Assembly (NCBI GenBank): GCA_933210815.1
Contig: OW119928.1
Span: forward strand, 4,525,770 to 4,589,769
DNA: 64,000 bases
Direction: 5' to 3'
Origin: Meta bourneti
Taxonomy: Eukaryota > Arthropoda > Arachnida > Araneae > Tetragnathidae
Positions 52,801 through 60,600 of the stretch are shown here, piece after piece. Each line of letters begins with the position of its first letter. Positions within the stretch are counted from its first letter, which is position 1. Both the position numbers and the translations under genes were made by a program. The notes under the pieces were generated by a model. It searched no databases, was not told the origin of the DNA, and was given only the letters and a program-made list of their open reading frames with translations.

Positions 52801-55363
52801 TGAAAATTTTACTGACACAGAAGAGAGAAATACACACAGAGAGGAATGCACCTGACAGGAATTGAACCTGTGCAGCATACAACTCGAAGGTTGCTAACCC
52901 ACTGAGCCACAATTGCCCTGTTTGGTATATAAGTGGGTTCATCAAATATAATAAAGAGAATAACCTGAATACTCTCAGTCTGATAGAAATCAAATGTTGA
53001 AACAAGTAGTTAAAAGAACTACAATAGAGGAAATGCAATGCCATTCATTTAAAATGCAAATGCATTAAAAAGTCAACATGCATTAAACCTGCACATATTT
53101 ATAGATATTTTCCAAATAAAAGTTTAAAATGCAAAAACAACTTACTACTTGCAAGCAAGAATGCTCTCTGTGGGAAGCATGTGTCCAAATGAAACCACAA
53201 CTCCAACATCATAAACATTGGCTGGTAAATCATACGGCCACAAATGTATTGGTAAATTATTTTGTGAAGCAAATTGTTTGACTGGACAATCTGACTTGGA
53301 AAGAAAATTATAAAGTATAATTTTAATTTAACTAATCTAATGATAGTAATATAAGACACATAATAAAATTTGAATTATGAAACAGGTAAGTTATTTTCTT
53401 TCTACGCCAGGAAAAGTCCAGGGACTATAATTTCTTACAGGCAGCCCAGTACAAATTAGCCCAGCTAAGAAGGTTGTCAACTAAGATGTGATTGTCAGAT
53501 AAAAAGTGCAAGATGAATGACTAAAATCCATAAACCTCCCTGTCGAACAAAAGGGGTAATCAGGAGCAGCATGCACATAAATGCAATGTAAGTGTCCTCT
53601 TAGAAAGTCGTGTCCAGTTAAAATTCAAAAATTTGCCATAGCAATATGTCATGGCAAATTAGGTGGAACAGGGTCAGACAAAAGCTTGCTCCATGTTTTG
53701 TCTGTGGCCTTAAGCTGTTGATGGTCGCAGACGGACTTATTTATCTTTCGCTCTACCAACCTGCAAGCACGGAGGTAAGGGGGACGGCTGGGGTAGAAGA
53801 CAACCATTTTAGCTAGCTTGTCTACAGGTAAGTAAATATAACTCTATAAAGGATGGTCCTTAAACAGTCAAAACTTTTTTACACTGCAATTTTATATTCC
53901 CATTTTATTTATAATTTTAACTTCCAAACCTAACTTTTTATGAGATGCATAATAAAATTTAAATTATGAAACACATGTAACTAAATATAATAACTATGTT
54001 TTCCATAAATGTACTAAACTAAATATAATAACTATGTTTTCCATAAATGTACTAAACTAAATATAATAACTATGTCTTCCATAAAGGTGGTCTTTAAATG
54101 ATCGAAACCTTGAAACACTTATTTTTCCTTATATTTTATCTTTGTAAATCCTTATCAACATTTTAGTGAGTCTTTGCTGACCATAATTAAAAATACTGCA
54201 CTAATACAAAGAAATATTAAAAATTTTCCAATTTTAAGCAGAGGTAGGTATTTTTATTTAATGTTGCACTGGAGTAACACAATGGCCTATTGGCAATGGT
54301 CCGGGATCAATCCTAAAGGGAAAGATCCTAGGACAACACCATAGTTTTGAACAATGGTCAGATGACAAGGCACCACCTTAGCTGGCACCCCACTCTCCAA
54401 ACTTCCACACCACACAAACTTGAGGACATTTGAGGCAAAGACAGATTTAATATGCACCAGCCCCCTTTGTACACAAGTCTTTGGTTGAATTCAAACTCAC
54501 AACCTTCCGGTTGCTAGTCCATTACTACTACAACCGGGCTACTGCGCACCAATTTTAAGCAGATATAAAGAATAACAGCCTGAATTATATCATTAAAAAT
54601 AATACATTTAAACCTTACCTTAATGCAAACCACATCAAGGCTCCCCACAATTTTACTATGAGATGATCTCCTATCACAGAAAGGGATAAATATGTTATGA
54701 ATCTAATAGGAAAAAGTTTCCAAGTGAAGACAATTAGATATGGAAAATACTTCAGTTGATTAAATTACTGCACAATTAAAAATTCAAAATCATTCTGAAA
54801 CTGAACAATAACACCTTTACATTAAATATAACAATAACAGCATCTGAAACAGTTGCTATTGTGTAGTATAACTGTCACAAAAGTCTTGGCTGCTCCTACA
54901 ACACATGATTCAATTATTTCCAATCTTCAGGCAATGAGTTTTAGTGGGGATAATTTGCTCTATTTAACTTTTAGTCTTTTTTAATTTCAAACAAAGAATG
55001 AGTAAACATGTCAAATTACGAATCCAATTAAAATATAATTCACATGCAAATATTAAACTGCTGCATTGCCGAAACTAACCAACCAAACATTTATTTTTTC
55101 AGTGAATTCTCAAACTACTTTTCTTTCAAAACAATTGTGCAGAAAGCATTGAAAAATACAAACCAATTAACGTATAATGATTTCAGAGTGTCTTCAGAAA
55201 ACTTATCGGTCCCATAAAATATCACTTTCCAAAGTTTTTTATTTTCATTGTGGGTTGATTTTAAATTAGTACTTTTTAATACTGATCTAGTAAGTAGCGT
55301 GTATATTTTCAGTTTAACGCGATTCAGTAACTGCAGTCTATTGAATGCCATAGTCCAAATCAT
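40719..55363 (-). CDS. MTFMT: Methionyl-tRNA formyltransferase, mitochondrial, 9 exons, 376 aa
   Basis: Coding exons in gene order: 55363-55172, 54702-54619, 53294-53146, 50207-50085, 47958-47856, 43563-43488, 42274-42183, 42004-41837, 40862-40719; 1131 nt, all phases consistent. The enzyme transfers a formyl group from 10-formyl-tetrahydrofolate to initiator Met-tRNA for mitochondrial translation. Seen: a basic presequence (LLNRVKLKIYTLLTRSVLK), the Rossmann start WKVIFYGTDKFSEDTL, the YDVGVVVSFGHMLP block, and the active-site loop INAHPSLLPRWRGAAPI with Asn146 and His148 plus Asp185 in FDVGNIL, equivalent to N106, H108 and D144 of the E. coli enzyme. The C-terminal domain has GWSGILFVKIP and DFYNGF. 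Human MTFMT has 389 residues, so the length fits. A second ATG is four codons downstream (55351). Introns are TE-rich. Confidence 0.95.
40988..41273 (+). mobile_element. SINE A
   Basis: MTFMT intron 8. Head GGCCACGGTCGTCCAGTTGG, T-arm TTGCGTGTTCGAAACTTGGC, tail TACCTACTACC. CAAACAGTAA and CAAACAGCAA flank it. Confidence 0.87.
41464..41501. repeat. 17-bp perfect hairpin
   Basis: ATTAGGATTAATAAAAT, loop TCTG, then the exact inverse. In MTFMT intron 8. Confidence 0.85.
41837..42004 (-). CDS. MTFMT: MTFMT exon 8 (C-terminal domain)
   Basis: Acceptor gtttcccttttcag, donor TGCAAG|gtaaac; exactly 56 codons. Encodes FDLFSFWKDMKIVILECE and PGFCYFHKKRKVIFVKCK, part of the OB-like tRNA-binding domain. 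Confidence 0.9.
42183..42274 (-). CDS. MTFMT: MTFMT exon 7
   Basis: Acceptor aaaatgcag, donor GGATTA|gtaagt. Begins with the APKI motif and continues INWEQDSALNIYRKYKAFDG (human: IKWEEQTSEQIFRLYRA). Confidence 0.93.
42340..42858 (+). mobile_element. Internally deleted mariner element 2
   Basis: Ends TTGGGTTGATGGAAAAGTTC and (inverted) TTAGGTTGATGCAAAAGTTC, flanked by TA. The interior keeps a mariner N-terminal helix-turn-helix piece (DSMCRKWFRKFRHLAQF). The 171-codon frame across it is not a gene. In MTFMT intron 6. Confidence 0.85.
42907..43107. mobile_element. Possible piggyBac-like MITE
   Basis: Short inverted ends CCCTCTGAG and CTCAGAGGG; CTAA on the left and TTAA on the right could be a decayed TTAA duplication. 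About 200 bp, no frame. Confidence 0.4.
43488..43563 (-). CDS. MTFMT: MTFMT exon 6
   Basis: Acceptor tgttttag, donor AAAAG|gtatgt. Encodes MLKTLQNLPHYFESSYPQPK and EGST, matching the LKNLP...QPMEGAT block of the human enzyme. Confidence 0.92.
44129..44625 (+). mobile_element. SINE B interrupted by SINE A
   Basis: Head GGGGTCGCCGTGGTTCAGTG and GGTTCAATTCC (box B), then GTGTGTGTATGTC; after the SINE A insertion it resumes GATATTGTTTGGCACAGG and GGCCAATTATGGCCC. The most complete SINE B head in the window. Confidence 0.82.
44259..44561 (+). mobile_element. SINE A (nested in SINE B)
   Basis: Perfect target duplication CCATTTACTTG at 44248-44258 and 44562-44572. Head GGCCACGGTAGCCAGGTTGG, tail AAATACCTACCTA. 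Confidence 0.93.
44640..44885 (-). mobile_element. Third tRNA-like SINE (family C)
   Basis: The minus strand starts GCCAGCCTGGTGGCAGAGTG then GTTAGTGCTCTGGCC and GGTTCGAATTTC, a tRNA-like box A and box B. One copy in the window; the 3' limit is uncertain. Confidence 0.5.
45180..45927 (+). pseudogene. hAT transposase fragment (ZMYM/hAT dimerisation region)
   Basis: Frames at 45393-45596 and 45583-45927 join to a hAT C-terminus: ILNELRQRFQVIQNVNSLFG, then LTIPVSVASNERSFSKLKIL, the hAT dimerisation signature, and LASKLSFEDIVKMFAAEKA to a stop. Frame changes and a TGA within show that it is dead. The catalytic core is missing. Confidence 0.85.
46050..46995 (-). pseudogene. Tc1/mariner-like transposase relic
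   Basis: The minus strand begins ATGGCGCTTTTCAATAAGC (MALFNKQWMEGY) and later has VELHQDKANSHTSKSTVKFL, the catalytic region of mariner-like transposases, followed by a piece like GLLKRKLSKHRPK. Several stops and frameshifts. It lies within hAT 3, so it inserted later or was carried by it; its own ends were not located. Confidence 0.65.
47856..47958 (-). CDS. MTFMT: MTFMT exon 5 (catalytic Asp)
   Basis: Acceptor cttttacag, donor GATATG|gtaaat. Begins FDVGNIL, with the catalytic Asp; then IPPGWSSIALRNDLGKMAADM. Confidence 0.95.
48225..48237. repeat. CT microsatellite
   Basis: Short run of CT dinucleotides in MTFMT intron 4. Confidence 0.8.
48505..48900 (+). pseudogene. Tc/mariner-like transposase C-terminal relic
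   Basis: The + frame has LKDAFPHRISKSDYINWPSH followed by YPDFSAKSF, like the WPxRSPDLxxxDFFLW motif of Tc-like transposases, then pieces like RLEEIE..IPLENVF. Heavily decayed; the ends were not found. Confidence 0.55.
49625..49693. repeat. Perfect 30-bp hairpin
   Basis: Arms 49625-49654 and 49664-49693 are exact inverses (ATGAATATGCATTGAGAATT core) around the 9-nt loop GTTACCACA. MTFMT intron 4. Confidence 0.92.
50085..50207 (-). CDS. MTFMT: MTFMT exon 4 (active-site loop)
   Basis: Acceptor acaaattag, donor AACAA|gtaagt. Encodes INAHPSLLPRWRGAAPI and NGDIETGVTITQVSPN, the signature of formyltransferases with catalytic Asn and His. Confidence 0.97.
50325..50352. repeat. TA microsatellite
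   Basis: Run of TATATA dinucleotides upstream of MTFMT exon 4 (intron 3). Confidence 0.9.
50388..52085. mobile_element. Element with GATTTAAATC-rich inverted termini (unclassified, possibly hAT)
   Basis: The left part (50388-50500) and right part (51995-52085) carry inverted runs of GATTTAAATC, AAATCGGATTTTT and similar; outer bases CAGAGTATG and GGCATACCAG are roughly inverted. No clear target duplication or transposase. Confidence 0.45.
52086..52719. other. MTFMT intron 3, unclassified part
   Basis: No frame or repeat recognised. Confidence 0.4.
52720..52918 (-). mobile_element. SINE B
   Basis: On + TTGGTTGGTTTTGGGAGTTT, ATATTTGGCCATGCTGCGCC, ACACACACAATGAAAATTTT, and the head CAGGAATTGAACCTG (box B inverse) to CACTGAGCCACAATTGCCC. 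Nearly full length. Confidence 0.82.
53146..53294 (-). CDS. MTFMT: MTFMT exon 3
   Basis: Acceptor tttctttccaag, donor AAGTA|gtaagt. Encodes PVKQFASQNNLPIHLWP and YDVGVVVSFGHMLPTESIL, the conserved block before the active-site loop. Confidence 0.95.
53395..53830. other. GC-richer unclassified block in MTFMT intron 2
   Basis: Composition differs from the flanking intron (for example GGAGGTAAGGGGGACGGCTG near 53775). No frame, TIR or SINE body seen; likely an old TE piece. Confidence 0.35.
53981..54089. repeat. 38-bp tandem repeat, about 3 units
   Basis: Units start at 53981, 54019 and 54057 with CTAAATATAATAACTATGTT; the third differs by TC for TT and in the last bases. Confidence 0.9.
54243..54550 (-). 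mobile_element. SINE A
   Basis: MTFMT intron 2. + reading starts GGTAGGTATTTTTATTTAAT and ends ACCGGGCTACTGCGC. AATTTTAAGCAGA flanks both sides as a 13-bp target duplication. Confidence 0.88.
54619..54702 (-). CDS. MTFMT: MTFMT exon 2
   Basis: Acceptor ctttttcctattag at 54703, donor AAG|gtaagg; 28 codons, phase 0 at both ends. Ends in SHSKIVGSLDVVCIK. A nearer acceptor (gtgatag before 54670) would need a phase that exon 1 does not provide, so the longer exon is preferred. Confidence 0.85.
55172..55363 (-). CDS. MTFMT: MTFMT exon 1 (mitochondrial presequence, Rossmann start)
   Basis: It gives 64 codons from ATG 55363 (or ATG 55351) to donor TAC|gttaat. The N-terminal 35 residues carry many Lys/Arg and no acidic residue, as expected for mitochondrial import; KVIFYGTDKFSEDTLKSL then opens the formyltransferase fold. 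Confidence 0.9.
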
Positions 55364-55619
55364 TCAGTCACGCAAAACATCATACAACTGCAAAAATAAT
55401 TTTTTAATATCTAGAATGTTTGATATTTCTAGAATAAAATGAAATGAAGGACCCATGAAGATTTCAAACAAATATAGTTTTTGTTTATTTAGATTCAAGT
55501 TTACAGAGTTGCCACCAAGAAAAAGAAAGTTATCTGGAAAACTAATATTGACGAAAAGAGGCTTAAAAATAGATCGTAGGTTTTTTTTTACAGATATGGT
55601 AGGTTGTTGAATTGCATCC

Positions 55620-55893
55620 AATGAAACAATACAACGGGCTATTAGTTACGATCCGGGATCAATCCCGATGGGAAAGATTCGATTACAATACCTAGTAATT
55701 TGGGATCACGGTCAGATAATGAGGTCGACACTTGAGCTGGCAACGAACTCTCCAAACTTCCATGCCACTCCAGCGGAAGGCCAAGACAGATTTAACAGGT
55801 ACCGGCTGCCCCCAATCCGCGACTCTAGCAACAAGATTGGATTTGGGGGTTCCATGGCGCAAGGTTCTAGCAACTGGGCTGTCGTAGCCATAG
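55620..55893 (-). mobile_element. SINE A, degenerate
   Basis: + reading ACAACGGGCTATTAGTTACG and GATCCGGGATCAATCCCGAT, then a diverged middle and the head inverse CAACTGGGCTGTCGTAGCC. Between MTFMT and the BEL elements. Confidence 0.72.
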
Positions 55894-56454
55894 AGGAGAT
55901 ATAAAAGTAGAGTGAGCTATGGCAACCTTTTTATGTCCGCATGATCATGTGCCCAAAAACATCATGTGATCCCTAGTCCCTGACTCTTTTCTCCAACGCG
56001 CATATAGTTTGCTCATTCCTTCTTCCATAGCAAATGCATTGAAAGTGATAGCTAACATGGTTCTATCGTGCTGTGTATATGGATGTAATTACAAATTTTA
56101 AAGGTGGAAACATTACATTTCACAGGAGAACGATTTACTTGCATTTTACATTTTTTTTTCTTCTGTTTTCTAGTATTTGCTAGTATGATAAAAAAAAATA
56201 GATGTTCTAACTTAGGAATTCTTAATACAACCTGCGGACATTTCCCGTTCTATAAAAAAAATTTCATAGATTTGTTATCAATATATATCTAAAATAATGT
56301 TTAAAATAACTGATATTCGAATATGTTTATTATTGTAAATTGTACATCCATAAGGGCTTAAAATATTAAAAATAATAAACCAAACTTTAAAACTTGTGAA
56401 ATCGTTCTCTGTCTTGGTGATGATTTTTTTTTTACTCCAACTAGGTTCACTATT
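55894..56454. other. Intergenic DNA before the BEL/Pao block
   Basis: AT-rich, with nothing recognised. The U3 part expected for the outer retrotransposon's 5' LTR is not here. Confidence 0.5.
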
Positions 56455-56560
56455 GTTGTGTTAAAAGGCTTTTTGGCTTATTTCCAAATGCACCCGGCAT
56501 CGGGTAGATGCAGCCCGTGAAGACTTTCTGAACTTATTTTTCTGAACTTGTTTTCTAACA
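56455..56560 (+). repeat. Truncated 5' LTR of the outer BEL/Pao element
   Basis: Matches the last ~95 bp of the 258-bp LTR (GTTGTGTTAAAAGGC to TTTTCTAACA), plus a 14-bp extra copy of a TTCTGAACTT-containing segment. The first ~160 bp (U3) are absent. Confidence 0.85.
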
Positions 56561-56607
56561 TAGTGGTACCCTCGGCGGGACTGGGTGCTTTGGCCATTTA
56601 AGAACTT

Positions 56608-57343
56608 TTGAACCTAGAACTTTTGAAAATGAATTTATATGCTTTAAAAACACAACGAAAAGGGCTGAGAACTGCTTTTTCTCTGAGTTTAAAGAAAATA
56701 GAAACGGCATTATCGAAAGAAGTATGTGATTTGAAATCGCTTTCGATTTTGAGAATTCAACTTAGTGATAAGTTTCAGAGACTTGATGTCTGTCAAACTG
56801 CTATTTCAGAACAGTTTTTACAGAGTGAAGATGGCGAACATTTATTTAATGAAGATTTAGAAGAATCTGAAACTTACAGAGACCGGTACTTAGAGCTATG
56901 TGCTCAGGTAGATTTGAAATTGCAAGAAGTCGCTCTGCCGAATGACAATAAGGAAACGAGAAAATTTAAATTGCCAAAGATAGAGCTGAAAAAGTTCAAT
57001 GGCGAAGCGAAAGAATACCTGACTTTTTGGAGTCAGTTTCAGAAAATACACGACGACAAAAGTATTGCCGATGAGGATAAGATGAAATATTTATTGCATT
57101 CTATGGAGCCCAAATCGAAAGCAGAACGTTTAGTTCTGAGTTTCCCAGCTACGGCGGCTAATTACCCTAAGGCAATTGAACAATTGAAAGAGCGTTTTGG
57201 ACGAGAAGATTTACTTGTGCAAATCTATGTTAGAGATTTGTTAAGCTTAGTTATGAAGAACGCTGCTACCGGAAGAGCGAAGACGGATCTTCCCTCTCTA
57301 TATGATGAACTGGAAGGAAAGCTGCGAGCATTGGAAAGCTTGG
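56608..57343 (+). pseudogene. Outer BEL/Pao gag, 5' part
   Basis: It gives 245 codons starting MNLELLKMNLYALKT, nearly identical to the start of the inner polyprotein, with only a few residue differences. DUF1759-type gag (EYLTFWSQFQKIHDD). The frame then runs 28 codons into the inner LTR to a stop at 57427, which cannot be natural. The continuation is at 63177. Confidence 0.92.
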
Positions 57344-57601
57344 TGTTAGAAAACAAGTTCAGAAAGTCTTCACGGGCTGCATCTACCCGATGCCGGGTGC
57401 ATTTGGAAATAAGCCAAAAAGCCTTTTAACACAACATTCATAATTTTATTTACAAGATTAACAGACGACAAAAACATACATACCACATACCGCCGAGAAC
57501 AAACTTAATCTGTCTTACAATATTCAGCTCGGAAGCTGACGTCACTTTTTACAGCGCCGCTCATTGGACAGTTACATTCACGATTACTTCACTTCACAAC
57601 A
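57344..57601 (-). repeat. 3' LTR of the inner BEL/Pao element
   Basis: 258 bp, in element sense starting TGTTGTGAAGTGAAG and ending TTTTCTAACA. No difference from the 5' LTR found by eye. Confidence 0.95.
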
Positions 57602-60600
57602 TCCTCCCCCCCTTGAGACTCAGATAGAGTCTCAAGCTCATAACTAATGTTATTCAAAAGATCAAGTCTCTTTGGAGCTTTCACACACCTTCCAGAGGAG
57701 GTGTATCTTTTCATTATCACATTATCAGGTGATAATGTACTTTTAAGACAGGAGATGCCATCAGAATTAGATTCCTCTTCACCCTGTTTCTTATCAGCAG
57801 TTACATTAGTTTCATTTGCCTGTATCTCCAAAGGGAAGATACGCTGTATCGGACGTAAAACTGTTCCATGCTGCGTTTTAAGTTTAACTGTGCGAATCTT
57901 TCCATCACGTCCTGGAATCAACTCAATAATCTTTGCTAAAGGCCAAAACAAACGTTTTTTGTTATCATCTCCCACTAAAACTATTTCTCCAACCCTTGGC
58001 TCACGTGATCGCTTTTCATTATGCTTTTGAACCAACTGACTCAAATACTCTTTTCTAAAACGTTGTCTTAGATCATTTAACAGTTTACTTCTATATTTAA
58101 TTCTCGTCCTAAGATTTCGCGAATCTAATTCGTCAATATCCTCAACACTGGAACTCCGTGTCTCGATAAGAAACATAGCAGGTGTCAGAGGAACCAATTC
58201 CTCAGGATTTTCAGAGACATATGTTAACGGTCTACAATTAATTATAGATTCACAGTCACAAATCACAGTATTCAGTTCTTCATAAGTTAACACAGATTTA
58301 CCCAAAGTACGTTTTAACAGTTCTTTTACAGTGCGGACCAACCTTTCCCACCAGCCTCCCCACCAAGCTGCGGTGGGTGGAATAAATTTCCAAAGTATTT
58401 TAGGAGTTCTGGTTTCTTTTAATATTTCATCCCAATTCAATTTCGAAAGATCATTAGAGGCGCCCCGAAAGTTAGTTCCGTTATCACTATAAATTGTTCT
58501 AGGCCGCCCACGTCTAGCGATAAACCGCCTAAGTGCTAATAGAAAAGCGTCAGAAGAAAGAGAATTCACAAGTTCAAGGTGAATGGCACGGTACACGGCA
58601 CAAGTGAACAGTGCTATCCACACTTTTTCTTTATTTTTCAGAAAGAGAGGCCCAGCTAAATCAATTCCCACAATTTCGAAAGGCGCACAATCCGTAACTC
58701 GGTCTGGTGGTAAAGGTGTCGGTTCGCTTGACATAGATTTAACCTTAAAGCGTTTACAAGCAATACAGTTATATACAACATTTTTAATAGCTTTCCTAGC
58801 CCTGATAATCCAAAATCTTTCTCTTATCAGGCATTGCATCATTTGGACACCCGCATGACAGTTTTTTATATGTACAAATCTGATTAACAGTTTAGTAAAT
58901 TCACATTTATCTGGCAACAATATTGGATACAGAAAAGATTTATCATCATCTCGATAAAGTATTCTGGTTTTCACTCTCAAAATACCTTCATCATCTATGA
59001 AAGTTTCAATAAAATTTGACGACCTTGCATCAGACAGATAATGTCTTTGAACTAAACGAATTAAATGCTTTTCAGCATTTTCAATTTCAGACTGTGAAAG
59101 TTCATAGTTTTTACATTTCTCATGTGCCTCTTTACAATTATTCACAAATCTCAATATCCATGCAAATACTCTAATCATTTTATCATAACTGGATACACTG
59201 TTTAGATGCCAAGGGGGTGCGTCTTTTGATAGATCAATATTTACTACTTTTATTTTTTTCCTCTCTACGTCTACTTCTTCAGACTGACAGTGTATTTCAC
59301 CAATAGGCCAGTACTCAGGGCTTTCTCGTAACCAAGAAGGACCGTCCCACCATCTAGAAAGGAGCATTTGTCGCGAAGAACAACCACGCGATAATAAGTC
59401 GGCAATATTCATATTTCCTGGAACATGTCTCCATAACTGACCTTTCGACAACTCACGAATTTCTCTGACCCTATTGCTCACAAAAACAGACCAATTGCCT
59501 TGTTCTCTTATCCACCAAAGCGCTGTGGTGGAATCGGACCAAAATGTGATTTTTATGTCTGGCAAATTGAGGGCTTTGATAATAGAATTCGCAAGTCTAG
59601 AACCTATACAACAAGCCATCAGTTCTAAACGAGGTATGCTTAAAGGTTTCATGGGGGCTACCCTGGATTTCGCTCTAACGAGAATTACTTTTACTTCAGA
59701 ATCAAGTATTGATCGAACAAAGACGCACGCCGCATACGCCCCCTTGCTAGCATCCACAAAGACATGTAGTTCAGATGAAGAATTAATTACCATGTAACGA
59801 GGTAAAGTAACATCTTTTAAAACATAGACATCTTTAAACCACTTTAAAAAAGTATTTACATCATTAGGGGACAATTCATCGTCCCAAGCAATTTTCAACT
59901 TCCACAAGTCTTGCAATAACAGTTTCGGAAGCAATGTAGTTGGTGTTAACAATCCAATAGGATCAAAAAATTTCTGCACAATTCCTAAAATTAGTCTTTT
60001 TGTGATTTTCGTATCACATGTCAATGCTTCCATATCTGTGCAACACTTCAAGGTATCATTATCTAAATTCCAAATTACCCCTAAAACGCAAGTATCTCCT
60101 GAATGTTTATCAACATTTATACCTGCTACATTGCTTTCAAAACCACGCAAGTTAAAACATTGATTTGACATAATTAATTTAGCATGCTCAATGAAACGTT
60201 CTTGTTCATCAGTATTAAATACTCCTGATATACAATTGTCTACATAGAATGAACTTTTCAGTTTCTGAGCAACATCTTTATACTGAGGTGGACAATTGTC
60301 TAAAATGTGCATTATAGAAGCATTCAACAAAAAAGGGCTAGAAGAGACTCCAAATACAACTCTACAGTGCCTATAAATGAGCTGCCCTTCATAACATGGG
60401 AAAAAAAATCTAAGAAAATTTCTGTCCTTAGGTGCAACAGACAACATTAAAAAAGCTTTCTCTATATCTGCACTTATACCGATTGGATACATTCTAAACC
60501 GATCAAGAATATCAGGTATCAATTCAATAAGATTAATTCCCTTAAATAAACATTCGTTCAAAGAGGGTTTCCCTCTCTCCGCGGCAGAAGCGTCAAAAAC

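Noticed and set aside
53981..54089. CRISPR-like array
   Set aside because: Units are directly adjacent with no spacers: a simple tandem repeat.
54619..54670. Shorter MTFMT exon 2 using the acceptor gtgatag
   Set aside because: It needs two carried-over bases from exon 1, which ends in phase 0; the upstream acceptor at 54703 restores the frame.
56104..56292. 62-codon frame before the BEL/Pao block
   Set aside because: Low-complexity AT-rich frame with no domain and no splice support.
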